Assembly (NCBI GenBank): GCA_033239125.1
Contig: BSWB01000002.1
Span: 10,077,001 to 10,141,000, forward strand
Source of the DNA: Fagopyrum homotropicum
Taxonomy: Eukaryota > Streptophyta > Magnoliopsida > Caryophyllales > Polygonaceae
Reading direction: 5' to 3'
Length of the DNA stretch: 64,000 bases
Shown here: piece by piece, positions 1 to 11,981 of the stretch
How the letters are laid out: each line of letters opens with the position of its first letter
Position numbering within the stretch: position 1 is the first letter of the stretch
The notes under the pieces: generated by a model
The model's database searches: none
The model's input: only the letters and a program-made list of their open reading frames with translations
Told to the model about the DNA's origin: nothing
Made by a program: the position numbers and the translations under genes

Positions 1-276
1 ATGAGAAATTAATGAATACGTTCATCGTCTCTCTCGATGACCAAGATCTTAAAACAAGGAGCACATATTACGGTGTGAGACAAATTTAATTTATCCCCTA
101 AATTCATAGACGTACAAAATACACCGAGATACTTTGTTCTTGTTGATAGCACTGTGCTATGGTCGCTTGGAGCTTGAGGGTGTGAGGATTTTTTCCGGCG
201 GAAAATTGTTCGATTTCCTGCCAAGTCTTGAGCGGAGTCGATATTCGAAACAATTGACTCGATGAATGAACAAATC
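1..276. other. Unannotated flank, left of solo LTR
   Basis: I recognise no gene here. The stretch is the left flank of the solo LTR that starts at 277. The five bases AAATC at 272-276 are repeated at 2084-2088, so this flank and the sequence after 2088 were contiguous before insertion. The short minus-strand open frame here runs into the LTR and has no recognisable domain. Confidence 0.5.
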
Positions 277-2083
277 TGATAGCATGAATTATAGACTATA
301 TTTCGGGGTTTGTTTGGACGTTTTATCTTCAATAATCTGCATGTTTGTATGTATTATATGTGATTATATTACTATTTCATCTACCTTTGCGGAAATCGAG
401 GTCTACACCTAGTTTTGTTGTAATCGTAGGTAAAATGGCACGTTTTGCATCAAAAAGGAGCAAAAGGAGCTAAGGAGTCACTGGAGCTACATTCAGGAAC
501 ATAAGGAAACATCCAGGAAGCATAGCCATGGATTAGAGATTCACTTTGGACCAGATTTAAGAGATTTACACGCAGCTGAAATTCACCTAGGTCAGCTACA
601 GTGTCACCTAGACCGAGGTGAATACCTAGACCGAGGTGAATACCTAGACCGAGGTGAATACCTAGACCGAGGTGATCCAGAGAAGTCGACTCGACCGAGG
701 CGAACACTTGGGACGCGGCGGGAATATTTTATTCTTGGCTGAGATCTTTTATCTTTGGAAAGAGATCTTATATTTTTGGGCTTGGCTCCTGGAAGGAAGG
801 AGATATGCTAGATCATATATTTTACCTATATTTATGGGAAAAGATCTTTCTAAGATATATTATCTTTGGAGGGTTATTTTCCTATAAAAAGGGTTGGATT
901 TCCACAAATCCAAGATCATGCTATACCACCGATCAGGGTTTATAGCACACTGCAGCCATACTCCAGTTGGGAGATTTGAAGAACCTTTTTGAAGGTTGAA
1001 GAAGGAAGATTGTAGCTTTTATAGCTTTTGAAGGATTTTTGTAAGATCATCTTAGATTCCCTTCCTTGTTGTCTTGTCTTGTTGGATTTCTATCCAAGGA
1101 ACGCTTTGTTGTGATATTTGATTCAGTTATTGAAGTCTTTTCATTGAATTCTTCTTGTTCAAATATTCACTTTCTTCCCATATACTTGATTAATACTTTC
1201 ATGATGATGAGTGGATAATCTCTTTGTGTGATTCTAGGGTGATTGGCTGAAGGTTGTGGGAAAAACAATGATAGAATGATCTTAATCACAGTAGGACCCT
1301 GAAAGTTCGAGTCTTTAACCTTAACCCTAAGCATCTCGCTCAGTCGATGAACATCTCGGCCGGGGTGGAATTCTTCTGACCGAGGTGACTTATCTGATCC
1401 GAAACTGAGAGTTAAGTGTTAGAGTTTGTCAAATCCTATTCTTATTACATCTTTCCTGATTCAATGCAAGCTTAGGATGAGACTTACCCGGTAATTCCTT
1501 AGTTTGTGTACCTAAGATCATAAGTATAGGTAATAAAGGTTTATCCTTATTGGGGTTTGAGTGTGCTTTCATCCCATCTTTGTGAGTTAGCCTGAGACTT
1601 ACCCGGTAAAGGTTGATTCTATTCCCTTAGATGGTGTGTTAGTTTGAGATTATAGTTCTTTATCTTAATTCCTTGAGACTTACCCGGTAATAGGAGTTAT
1701 GGTTTAGGATTAGTGAGTAGTGAGACTTACCCGGTGATCTATTCCACTTTAGTAACACCTTCCCTATGCAAAAACCTCAGCTTTGTCCGCTTATCTTTAG
1801 ATCTTGAGTTGGAACCACAACTAGATGCTTTAATCCCTAGAATTGCATATTTCCTTTATTGACTTCTATATCATCTTTGATTGTTTTGATTACCTTTTGT
1901 GGTTAGTATTTACACATAAGCATACCGTAATTGGACTTTGTTTCACTAAGTCCCTGTGATCGACCCCTGAAATTCCTTGCTTTTTACTACGATTGACCCG
2001 TACACTGCGGGTTCGCATCCTTGTTTTAAGCTTACGTCTAGGGTTATAAATTTAAACCTTGCACGTACCGTTTGGAGCGAACA
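277..2083 (+). mobile_element. Solo LTR, Athila-like Ty3/gypsy
   Basis: This 1807-bp LTR starts TGATAGCATGAATT and ends GCGAACA. Both ends match the style of the Athila LTR at 38591-40314 (TGTTAGCATGAAAT, GCGAACA), and both share the near-terminal phrase GTACACTGCGGGTTCGC. A perfect 5-bp target duplication AAATC flanks it (272-276 and 2084-2088), and no internal region is attached, so it is a solo LTR left by LTR-LTR recombination. It contains an 18-bp tandem repeat with core GACCGAGGTGA (about 606-675, four copies), further variants near 695, 1355 and 1378, and four dispersed copies of GAGACTTACCCGGT between 1470 and 1740. No coding region is seen. Confidence 0.85.
606..675. repeat. 18-bp tandem repeat inside solo LTR
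   Basis: About four head-to-tail copies of an 18-bp unit with core CTAGACCGAGGTGAATAC. Looser copies of GACCGAGGTGA or GACCGAGGCGA follow near 695 and 1378. It lies about 330 bp from the LTR start, in the presumed U3, roughly where the Athila LTRs carry their palindromic words. Confidence 0.85.
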
Positions 2084-2088
2084 AAATC

Positions 2089-2969
2089 CCACCCGACAAG
2101 CATTAAGTTGATTGTGACCCAACGATTGAAATCCGGAGAGGTTGCATTCTTTGATGACGCCATTGATAAATCAAAGTTTCGTTTGGCTCGAAAAACATTG
2201 GTCATGCTCTTTTTCACTTGGAGAAGAACATGATCAAGACTCCTACGACTCATTATTTTAATTTTGCCGATATCACTCATCATATTCAAATTTATCCATA
2301 GCTTTTCCAACCTGTATCCATATTGACGTTTCAAAAGCTTATTATTTTCACAATATCAAAATTTATGTACTCAATAAATCTGAGTTGTAACAGATTTTTA
2401 AAAATATATTCCAAAGTTTAGGAATCGACTTAGATCACGCCATCTAACCACATTTTATATAGCTCTTTTTATGATATGTTCAAAGTAGCACGCCTTAAAT
2501 TAGGCAAATCTATAGAAAGTGCCATTTTAATATTTTTTTTTTCAAATCATCGTGGATGGTGATGTTTTTGACATTACTTAATGTTTATGAGTTTTTATTT
2601 CAAAAAAAAAAAATGCATTCTTTTGGTTATTTTGTAAATATCCAACTCATTGGTAGAATAAAAAACGTATAAATCGGTAGGTCATAGATGCTTGACTTGA
2701 TCCAAGTTTATTCATCTTTTTATAATCATTTCATTCGAACCCAGCCCAAAATCATACTATAAAAATCGGAATATTTGACGCGCTACGTGGTTGAATGAAA
2801 TACATTAAACCTTTGTACATTATAATATAATTGATTTACAGATGTATGTATAATACAAAGAGAGGTGTACCAAGATGGATCACCAACTTCGCAATATTAT
2901 ATAACGGTATCTAGACTACTGCCTTTGGTTAAGGCCTCATTTGGTTTAGTCAAAGACCAGATCAAAAAA
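2089..2969. other. Unannotated AT-rich stretch
   Basis: I recognise no gene here. A minus-strand open frame of 96 codons (2044-2334) overlaps the LTR end and has no recognisable domain. The remainder is AT-rich with many stops in all frames. Confidence 0.4.
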
Positions 2970-3248
2970 AGGAAATTCCGGATGGTACCCTCATGGTTTG
3001 AGGTTTTCTGGATTTTGCCCAATAGTTTTTTCGAGTTCGGATGATACCCTTAAATTTACGTTGTTTTTCGAATTTTGCCCAAATTCATTAAAATTTTTCA
3101 AAAGAATTCTTATTTTATAAAAATTTTTAATGAATTTGGGCAAAATTCAGAAAACAACCAAAACTTAAGGGTACTATCCGAACTAGAAAAAACTGTTGGG
3201 CAAAATTCAGAAAATTCCAAACCACGAAGGTATCATCTGAAATTTCCC
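2970..3248. mobile_element. Short Mutator-like fold-back MITE
   Basis: The left arm begins AGGAAATTCCGGATGGTACC and the right arm is its reverse complement, ending in AATTTCCC. Both arms also carry the inverted phrase TTTTGCCCAAATTCATTAAA. It is the same family as the copies at 22521-23536 and 18320-19322, with much of the arms and centre lost. I see no good target duplication, so the exact ends are uncertain. Confidence 0.75.
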
Positions 3249-3723
3249 GAAAAAATAAAATAAAGTAAAGATTAATATTTTGATAATAAAAAATATTATC
3301 AAAATTTCTATAATATGATTCTAGATCTATATGGGAATCCTGAATTTACTAAACGAATCCAAAGTATTACAAGAGTTGCTTATATCAAATATAAAGTGTG
3401 TATGAGTGACAAGTGGAGGGCTGAATAATAAAAAATAAAAAGACATAGTAAAGATTAATTTTAAAATTAAAAAAAAAACAGAAAAGAGTCGTTGCTAACG
3501 AGTAAAGAAGATGCGAGCATCGTGCCGGCGGCGGCTGAGAAGCGCGCGAGCCTCCCCTTAACGGCCCTGTCGGGTCAATGCTTCAAAGTAATACCCTCCT
3601 ACAGATTACGTCATCACATGCGTTTTCATTTTTAAAAAAAATTATTTTTTGAATTCGTGCGGTGGAAGTTTAGAATATTGCCGCAGAAATTTTAGTTTTT
3701 GTAAGTTTGTATATTAATATTGA
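3249..3723. other. Unannotated intergenic stretch
   Basis: No gene recognised. A GC-rich patch at about 3490-3590 stands out from AT-rich surroundings but has no sustained open frame or known domain. Confidence 0.4.
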
Positions 3724-5104
3724 TCGGGGTGGGCATAAATTTCGGTTGACCCCGTTCCGTTTCGATTATGCGGAATTTGAAATAAAAAATGTGTATCCCG
3801 TCCTGTCCCGTGAGAAATTTGCGGGACGGGAAGCGAGATGAAAACTTCTCATCCCTGTTAATCTCGTCTCGTCCCGTATGTATATATAAATAATATATAT
3901 TTATATATTTTAAACATATTATATAGATAAAGAATATATGAAAATTATAATTTTAAATTGATAAGAATTCAAAAAGTAATAATATACTAAAAGAGTAGTA
4001 AACACTAATTGTCTTATTTGGTATACACTTATATACTTATATCTATTGGCGTTCATTTAACTGTTGTGATCGACAGTTAAATGTATGTTATCTTTTGTTA
4101 TTGTTGACTATTAGTGTAGTGCTAGGTTTTTTGAAGGTAAGACGGTAAGACACACTTTGATGTAACTTCTATTCGTTTTGGAATGTACTAACTACTAATG
4201 TAGGCCTCTTGAATCAGTAATTCGGTATGGGATGTTACCGCCTAGGATGCTTTGTGTGGTTTTAAATAGTGGTTTTGTTATACAGGGTTTTATGACATAT
4301 GCTAGTATGTATATATGTTGTAAATATGGTTGTAAGATAAAGTTTTACATATTTACATTTTCCGTTTTTCCGCTTATTGTTTTGAACAGGGTTAATTAAC
4401 TAGTAATCAACTAGAAATGAAATAAGTGTCACAACCTTTCCCCTTCCCTTTCTTCTGGGCTGGACCGATCCCTTAATATCACCGTTCCGGAACCCTCCTC
4501 TCGTATTCCGCCCATAATTTATCCTATGCATACTCGTCTCATAAACAATATCCTCAAGTCTCTGGTTCGACATGATGGAACCATACCATGGCCTTCTACC
4601 CATCCATCCTACTCTCTCTCGACCATGATTCCAGATGAGCCATCTTCCTATACTAAAGCCTCCAAATTCCCAAAAAGGAGGGAGTCCATGTCCAATGAGA
4701 TCAACGATCTCATTCAAACAAATACTTGGACCCTGGTTCATCCTCCTTCATCTTCTAATGTCCTAGGTGTAAAATGGGTGTTTAAAACAAAGATATACTC
4801 CATTGAATGACGAAAGGCATTTGGTAGCCAAGGGTTATCACCAACTTGAAGGGATTGATTACGAGTTTTTTTGGATCATTTGTGTCTTTAAACATGAGAG
4901 AAAACGAGTAAAAATATTAAATATAATTAGTGCATAATTTTTACGGGATTAGCCCCGTCCCGTCCCGTCCCATCCCGTCCCATGTTGGATAAGGTCCGCG
5001 CGAGACAAAATATATAAATTGTAAATCCCGTCCCACTTATAATTTGCGGGACGGGACACGAAACGACCTCAATTCCGTCCCGTCCCGTCCCATGCCCACC
5101 CCTA
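3724..5104. mobile_element. Non-autonomous hAT-type element
   Basis: Terminal inverted repeats are TCGGGGTGGGCAT at the left and ATGCCCACCCCTA at the right; the latter reads TAGGGGTGGGCAT on the other strand. Subterminal arrays of CCCGTCC/GGGACGG lie inside both ends. The 8-bp flanks AATATTGA (3716-3723) and AATATTAT (5105-5112) share six bases, which fits a decayed hAT 8-bp duplication. No transposase is encoded; the interior holds a broken copia reverse-transcriptase fragment. Superfamily assignment rests on the TIR style and TSD length. Confidence 0.7.
4526..4890 (+). pseudogene. Ty1/copia RT N-terminal fragment
   Basis: The frame from 4526 encodes the region just before and at the start of a copia reverse transcriptase. 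It has the typical run PSSYTKASKFPKRRESMSNE, then TNTWTLV and GVKWVFKTK. A stop near 4808 and a frameshift follow; a second frame then resumes with VAKGYHQLEGIDYE up to about 4890. Nothing upstream or downstream belongs to a copia element, so this is an isolated fragment inside the hAT-type element that encloses it. Confidence 0.8.
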
Positions 5105-6750
5105 AATATTATCATGACCGAAAAATAAGACATGATCGTATAAATACATAAGTATAAAATCAATTCTCCTTTATGTATATATATCTAAGGGGTTGTTGGG
5201 TATATATATCCCTACTTTGGTATCAAATTCGGTATTAAGATATTAATATAAAAAGTTTTATGTGACGAAGAAGATAAATATCAAAGCATAAACCAAACAA
5301 GCCCTAACAATTTTCATGTTATAACTAAAATGCAGCAAGGGCCCATAACTCTCTAGCGGGGTTATTTTTGTAGCTTATAAAAAACCACTTTATCTTGAAT
5401 TGGGCCTATTTGATATTCAGACCAAAAATGCAACATAACTTTAACTTAGTTTCGAATCGAAATCTCGATCACTACTACATTATCCGATCACATTGGACTC
5501 TTCCTTCACATTGACTTATGTAATGGGTTCATGACACATGTATGCTCGGACATACGACGAAACCCGACAGATCGAATCAGTGCACTTCATACATTTGATG
5601 ACGGAGCCTGAACTATGATTGTGCCAGCCGATTGGACTAACCAACAGTAAGACACATTATAATTAATCTTAATCTCTCTTGAACATAAACCAAGAATTGG
5701 ATTGTGGATAAGCTACCATTTATTAGTCAATTTTGTTTTCACCTACTTGCATCTTTTTTGTGCTAAAACATAATTCCAAAAGAAGGTGGTTGTTTTCTTT
5801 TTGTTTCTTTACCAATTAAGTGCAAGTTGTCCCATTTCTTTCCGTCTTTCTAGCGAATCAAGCCATGTGTTGTGCCATGCTTGAGCCTTCTAATCACACC
5901 AAACATGAAATTAAGTTCAACTACTGCTATGCTCCAAATTTAAAGCACATGGGTTGATCCATTACAATTGTGTTTGATTTGCTGTTTGCCTTGCAGCTAT
6001 TCTCTGTTTCAATCTTAGATTTCCAAGACTAATTCTCCATGATCAAGCTATAAAGTCCTACAAGCTACAAATGTCAGGCTATCTTAATTGGCAACACTAG
6101 CTTAATTAGTTGGTATAATTTTTTATTATTGTAAAATGTATGTTTTTGATGCAATAATCAGTTAGCAGATTACTAAAATACAATATATTAAATCACATGA
6201 TTATTCTTGAAGATTTATTGCTTTCTTCTTGAGCTTGATTAGGACAGCAAGCCAACCATTAGGTCATGCGTTGTATCAACAGTGATACAACAGTACAGTT
6301 TACCCATTCATAAATTTCCTTGATTAAAAAAAAAATTAAGCTAAAACTTTCCTAAGTCAGAAGAACAACATAACAGCATTATAATGCAGTAAATAAGACA
6401 AATAAGAAGACTTTGAGAGTAATTTTCTCTGTTGATGCTGTTACCAAACGATTGATAGGTGAAGCATTTGATTACCTTTAGGTTGATGCAACAGAGATGA
6501 CAACCAAATGGCTGGGCCAATGCTAACTACACATAAGATACACACAAAACAGTAATTTGAGAAAGATAAAAAAACAAATTGTAACATTTAAGGCATAAAC
6601 TATTAGAAGAAATGTACACATCAACTGAAATTTGAAAAGCACTTCTCTCCTTCCTCTACCTTCTCCAATCTTTAAACATTCTCATAAATTCTGGAATATA
6701 AATCTTACAATTCATCTCTTCAGGAGTCTCACATTGAAAAACTCATCAAA
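5105..6750. other. Intergenic region upstream of AGP gene
   Basis: No gene is recognised in these 1.6 kb. The part next to the AGP start is AT-rich and presumably holds its promoter. The stretch immediately after the hAT element has no sustained open frame in either strand. Confidence 0.5.
6697..6703 (+). promoter_or_regulatory. Possible TATA box of AGP gene
   Basis: TATAAAT lies 54 bp before the AGP start codon. That position allows a transcription start about 20-25 bp upstream of the ATG. The leader would then be short, and other AT-rich sites lie nearby, so this is only a candidate. Confidence 0.3.
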
Positions 6751-7531
6751 ATGGCTGCAATGTGGTGGTGGCTTCTAGCTTTGTCTTGTATCCTCGTTTC
6801 ATTTCAAACTACGAAAGGACAGACACCGGCTGCTGCACCATCTATTGTGGCCATAACACCACCTATTGCACCTTCAACTCCATCGCCTACTTCCGCTCCT
6901 CCACCTACCACATTGCCTTCACCGTCTTCAAGCCCAGCTGCACCACCGCCATTGACACCACCACCAACAGTCTCTCCAACTCCGCCACCAGTACAAGCAC
7001 CTGCACAACCACCGCCACCAGTTGTACCTCCACCAGCAAGCCCACCTGCACCAGCTGCTGTACCCCCAGCACCTGTCCCGGTCACAAACACACCCGCTCC
7101 TGCACCCACACCTCCATCCTCCCCACCACCAGCCCCAGCACCAGCACCAGTTGTTGCAACACCATTACCGTCACCAATAAATTCTCCTACGCCAGCACCA
7201 GCTCCGGCACACAAAGGCAAAAAGAAGAGGAAGCATAAGCACAAGAAACATCATCATGCACCTGCACCTGCACCAACTGTCAACAGTCCTCCAGCGCCAC
7301 CTGTAGTTGCCGCTACTGATGACAGTGCACCAGCTCCGTCGCCTTCAAACCTGGTAAATACCCATCATTAGATGCTTCTTCAACAGGTTCTTACAAATCT
7401 TCATTTAGCTTGATCTGTTTTTATATTTGCAGAGTAAGGGAGTGTCATTTCACCAGATCCATGGAGAGTCCAGAACTTGGAGAACTGCAATCACAGCATT
7501 TGTTCTTCTTGCTGTTGTTATGAGCTTTTAG
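6751..7531 (+). CDS. AGP19-like: Lysine-rich classical AGP, two exons
   Basis: Exon 1 is 6751-7353, the intron 7354-7432 (79 bp, GT-AG) and exon 2 7433-7531, giving 233 aa. Residues 1-23 are a signal peptide with a WWWLLALSC core, and cleavage is expected before QTP. A Pro/Ala/Ser/Thr domain with many AP, SP and TP pairs follows; these are the hydroxyproline O-glycosylation sites of AGPs. Residues 155-169 form a Lys/His-rich basic patch (KGKKKRKHKHKKHHH), the mark of the AGP17/18/19 subclass. Exon 2 encodes a hydrophobic C-terminus (TAFVLLAVVMSF), as expected of a GPI-anchor signal. The mature protein should sit on the outer face of the plasma membrane or in the wall. It is convergent with the Zim17-type gene. 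The exact orthologue (17, 18 or 19) is inferred mainly from synteny. Confidence 0.88.
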
Positions 7532-7863
7532 TAATCACAAATACTGTGCTTCCATTTTCTTGATTCTTTGCAATCTGTATCAGATTTGATACACTTCATA
7601 TATTGTTTATCCTAAATTGCTTTGATTTTTATCATAAATGATTCTGAGGATCTAAGTGTCAATCGATGCATCAGCATATTGGAACTTTCTCCGCTTCATA
7701 TAATTTATGGTGGTAAATACTAAATAGATATTAAGAAAAAAAAACACTGAAAAAACAAGGCTGTAGATTTATGAGGGGATAATGTAAACACAATGACACC
7801 CTTTAGTACGGGGAGAACAAGGCGCATAAATCCATCTCAAAGCTAATAGAAGTATAATCATCA
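7532..7863. other. Convergent intergenic spacer
   Basis: About 330 bp separate the stop codons of the plus-strand AGP gene and the minus-strand Zim17-type gene. It must hold both 3' UTRs and polyadenylation regions. No other feature is seen. Confidence 0.6.
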
Positions 7864-9161
7864 CTATATCTCATCTTGGAAGTTATACTCAACCACAAGT
7901 CTCAGGTTGTCTACCAGTTGGTGATGCTGCAGACATCCTGCACACTGATGGATAATTGAATGTTTGAGTCAATAGCAACATGATAATGAAATATATATTC
8001 TTAGGTTCAGCATGATAGCGAAAAAAACAAACATGCAAATTCTTTTCAATTTCCAGCTAACTCAAGCACTAGATTTATTATTGAAGATGATCAAAACCTG
8101 ATTTATTCACCTCTAAATTAGTTCAGTACTTCTCACATCGCTCGATGACCATGATAAACAAAGTTAAATCCTGTTTGAAATCATTGTATCTAAAACGCAA
8201 AAGGTGAGTGGCATAGAGATAATCAATGTCCTATATCGAAAAGGAATGTCCTCTTGATCCAGAATATAAGAAGCACAACAGAGATTGAATAGTTTAAACA
8301 TGTCACTGATTAGCTCATAAGCTTATAGCAGAAGAGACATATAAATCAGAAGCAATGATTTTAAATCAACATAAGAGTCCGCAAACGGGTTAATCTAGTT
8401 CATAAAGCAGCTTGATTACCATTATTTGACATAAATTAAAAAAAACTCATATGCAATGTAACCAAAGTAAAAAAAACAGAAGAAGCTCCAAAATCATATT
8501 TCTGGCTGATGAATATGCCTTCTAGAAGCTTTTTTCAATTAATCATACGTACAATTTACAAGCATACTGTGAGAATATGGATGATTAGAATTTAAACATA
8601 GAACTTGTGTAGTCCAAAAGTAAGGAAAGCACAATAATACCTGGACAAAGACAGTCCCACGCTCGTAAGCTAATCTATTTATGAGCCGTTTTGTTCGCGC
8701 CCCACAAGCATTACAGGTAAACTGCACAAGCAAACTTCTACGAGGAAGCTTTAAATCAATTCGTGCTTCCTACAATCATCATAAGAAGCCACAAGAGATT
8801 GAAGTGTAAATCTTTAGCCAATTATGCAACCCATTGCTCATGGAACTATGGACGACATAAATTCCACTTATTTTACTACTATGCATACACATTAGACACC
8901 AAAATTATCAAATATATCATACTCATCATCAATGCAAATAGATTTCCAAAGTCATACCGTAGAAGAATCACTTGCAACTGACTCAGGAGGCTTAACTTCT
9001 GGATTAAGTTCAGACTCGCCACCATGCGAACAACAAACCCTAGCTTGTATTTGCTGGACGCATTGATTTGATAAGTGCAGATGTTTATACGAAATTCGCA
9101 ACACACTATGCAAAAAGAGACCATCAGTAGAAATTGATATACGAATTGTTTGAGGAATCAT
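7864..9161 (-). CDS. Zim17/DNL-type zinc-finger protein
   Basis: There are three exons: 9161-8958, 8769-8641 and 7944-7864. All are phase 0 with GT-AG introns, and they encode 137 aa. Residues 1-68 are Ser/Arg/His-rich without clear domains and look like an organelle transit peptide. The DNL domain follows: LPRRSLLVQFTCNACG with the first CxxC (CNAC), then YERGTVFVQ across the exon 2-3 junction, then CAGC as the second CxxC, HHQLVDNLRL with the name-giving Asp-Asn-Leu, and VVEYNFQDE at the end. Zim17/Tim15/HEP proteins bind zinc through the two CxxC pairs and keep mitochondrial or plastid Hsp70 soluble. The start is the first ATG after an in-frame stop 30 bp upstream; an upstream leader exon is possible because that stop forms part of a CCTAG acceptor-like sequence. 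Intron 2 (696 bp) is long for so small a gene. Confidence 0.88.
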
Positions 9162-9670
9162 ACAAATGGAATAGAGCTGATGAATAACCTAGGTTTTGGT
9201 TTGCAGATGAAACCGGTCCTGAAGACATTATTAGGGCATGAAACGACTGGCGAACTTCTTACTGTTGAGGAAGATGAGAAAGAATGAACGGCGGTAGAGA
9301 AAACAGCTGACATTGTATTCGTGTTTCAACCCTTCTTTTCCGATTTCGTCCGATGGACTGCAACTTGTCGCCAAACGTGACCGACTCGAATCAACGCCCC
9401 CAACAGGCAACAGCTGGACATTTTCTTGAATATTTATTTTAAACTTATTTTAGAAAATTGATGGATAAATTTTCTAAAACTAACCTACCTCTTATTTGTG
9501 AAATTACACAAAACTACCCACCAATTAAAAAGAGGAACCTCTAGAGTATAGACGTTAAAAATGTGTTCATATTTGGCTCGTTTCAAAAGTGAACGAGCTT
9601 GAACCGAACTTTTGATGAGCCGATCTTGAGTCAAGCCCGAGTTGTTCGGCTAAAATAATGCTCCTATAGT
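9162..9670. other. Upstream region of Zim17-type gene
   Basis: It holds the presumed promoter and leader of the minus-strand Zim17-type gene. From about 9545 the sequence turns into repeats of GAGCTTGAACC/GCTCG style that resume after 10830. That suggests an older transposon relic split by the hAT-type element at 9671-10829. Confidence 0.4.
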
Positions 9671-10829
9671 TAGGACTGAGCACAGGTCCGGACCTGGACC
9701 GGAAAAATGCAGACCGGAAATGGACTGAATTATTCGGTCCAGGTCCGGTCCAAAACCGGTCCAGGGCTGGATGGACCAAAAAAAAGTGTGATATTAATGA
9801 ATTACGACACCTATACTGCATACATTAATTAGGTTTGCAAGCTTTGATTATAGTTCATCATTCATCAACTAGTACCTACCCTCAAGCCAGAAACTGCTAA
9901 CCATGGTGGGTGTGTTGCTACTCTATATACATACAAACTATACAGAATGAGTTGCTTACATTTACAAATAACTTACTGAAAGGAAGAAACTTGACAGAAG
10001 CTGAAGAAACTTGACAGAATAGTTGCTAATTAGATTTTGGAACAAAATCATTCTGTTTGTTTGTTTGTTTCATGTTCAATTAACTTAAAGTACTAATGAT
10101 CAACTAAGCTCAACCCACAATCTACCAAAACAAATGACAATTTTAGATCGCCACGATAACCGTACTTGGTGGTCAATCTGAACCACTGTTTGTGAAATTC
10201 TTCAATCTCTGCTAGAATTTCACAATATGAAATTTAAGAAATGTATAAATTATGAGACATCGATCACACATTATTTATTGTAATCTTCTATTTCATGTAA
10301 CAACGGTCCATCTGAACCTATTCTATGATAAATCTCTGATTGTATTCTCAAATACGTTAAAGGGGATAAACTAAAACCCTAGATTTAAACCTTACATCAA
10401 ATTAACAATCACACAAACAATTATGCAATTCAGACTCGAGAATATTGGTAACCAGTAAGAGCCTAACCGAAAGCTGCAGTTGATAGATGTTGAAGGAAGA
10501 ACAAAACCGGGAGAGATTAGAAATCGCCGATAAGGATTTGAGAGTTGAGGTGGAGAATCGCCGCCGCTCGCCAGTCACCACTCGCAGTCGCCGTCGGCCG
10601 CCCGTCGCCAATATTAGGGTAGGCTAGTGGTATAGTTGATTAGTCGAGAGTCGAGTTGGGATTTAGGGAACAAGAACAAGTGAGAGATTAGAGAGTCGAG
10701 GAGTCTGTAAGGGACTAAGCGTTTTGTGACTAAAAAAGTCCGGACCGGACCGACTGTGGACCAAACTAAGTTGGACCTATTGGTTTCCTTCCGGTTCAAT
10801 AACCGAACCGGAATATGGTCATAATCCTA
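9671..10829. mobile_element. Old non-autonomous hAT-type element
   Basis: The left end TAGGACTGAGCACAGGTCCGG closely resembles the left end of the hAT MITE at 27618 (TAGGGCTGAGCA) and is followed by repeated GGTCCGGACC/GGACCGG words. The right end carries the same GGTCCGG-type words and finishes ATAATCCTA, which reads TAGGATTAT on the other strand. The 8-bp flanks CCTATAGT and CCTAGTTT agree at only five positions, so the insertion is old or my ends are slightly off. No transposase is encoded; the open frames inside have no known domain. Confidence 0.55.
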
Positions 10830-11981
10830 CCTAGTTTAGTCGAATGAGCCAAGTTTTATCCAAACGAGTATTGACATGCTCGAACTCAGATCGTTTATAA
10901 ACGAACCGAGTTAAAGTCAAGCCTAAATTTTATACGAGCTTTAAAACGTGTTCAAATTCGGCTAATTTACAACGTGAACAACTGCTACCTGAGCTTTTAA
11001 CAAGCCAAATGGGAACTGAGTCCGGTCTCGTATAGTCGTATTACTGACGGAGCTCACATGTAATTGCCTAATTGGGATGGGTGGCAATTTGGACACTTTT
11101 AATATATGAGGGCCGTTTTGTGTAAATTAGAAGAAAAATACATTTCTATGAACTTCTCCTAAATTAATTCAAATATAAAATTATATAAATTCCCCGCCGT
11201 CGTATTTTTATTTGAATAAAACGGCGTCGTATATTTTGGAAGAGCTGAAGAACGTAATATAGGATTATAGGATGCACAATCGTAAAGATCGTCACCGAGG
11301 AGACTTTTCAAATCGTCTCCAGTGAGGGATGATTTCAAAGTCGCAAAGATTTCAATCCGTCAAACTCTATCCCACAATAGCTGCTTGTGCTACATGTGAG
11401 TGTTTCAATTTTAGGGTTTTTCGTTTCGTTTTGTATTCAAATTCTTATAAATAAGCAAACTCGTTTCAGTTTGGAGGAGACAAACAAGGGACAGAAGAAT
11501 CAGTGAAAATAGATTCTTTTCCAAGAGTCCTCCGACAACAGGTGATCATTGTTTCTATTTCAAACTGTGTCGCCATTGAAATTGATCTTAAGCTTTGAAG
11601 AATAACAAGTGAAAGTTAAAAAAGATCAAACTATTTTCTGATCCAAATATGATTCGCCAAATGTGGTAAGTGAACAATTTAGGGATAGGAATTAGATGCA
11701 AATACTGGTTAGGTCATCTATTTGGCATCTCTTGTCAAATCCACCAACACCTCATTTGACATTTTGGAACAGAATTAGGTCTTACGAATAGCATCTTTCA
11801 ATCCTTATCCTACTGCCATTAACGCAAAATAGTACATTTTTTAAAATTTACATTTCCTAAAAGATCTCCTTGGGTTAAGAGGGACCGAAATCGATGCTCT
11901 CCTGAGTCAGCTTAAATAGTGACAAGAGGGGAGCTATTGTTACTGGAATCAGCTTCCTTTCTTGTTTGTGAGGGAGGATGA
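10830..11981. other. Intergenic region, downstream of PHO1-like
   Basis: The first 200 bp continue the older relic seen before 9670. From 11240 to 11560 there is a gene-like base composition with several GT-AG-like sites but no open frame that I recognise. The last few hundred bases before 11982 should hold the 3' UTR of the PHO1-like gene, since the stop codon is at 11982-11984 on the minus strand. Confidence 0.4.

Noticed and set aside
606..675. Regular short repeats considered as a CRISPR-like array
   Set aside because: The units are contiguous without spacers, lie inside a plant LTR, and there are no cas genes.
6762..7244. Two further long open frames overlapping the AGP exon, one on each strand
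   Set aside because: They are shadows of the low-complexity Pro/Ala/Ser-rich exon in other frames. Neither has a signal peptide or known domain, and the AGP frame has both ends explained.
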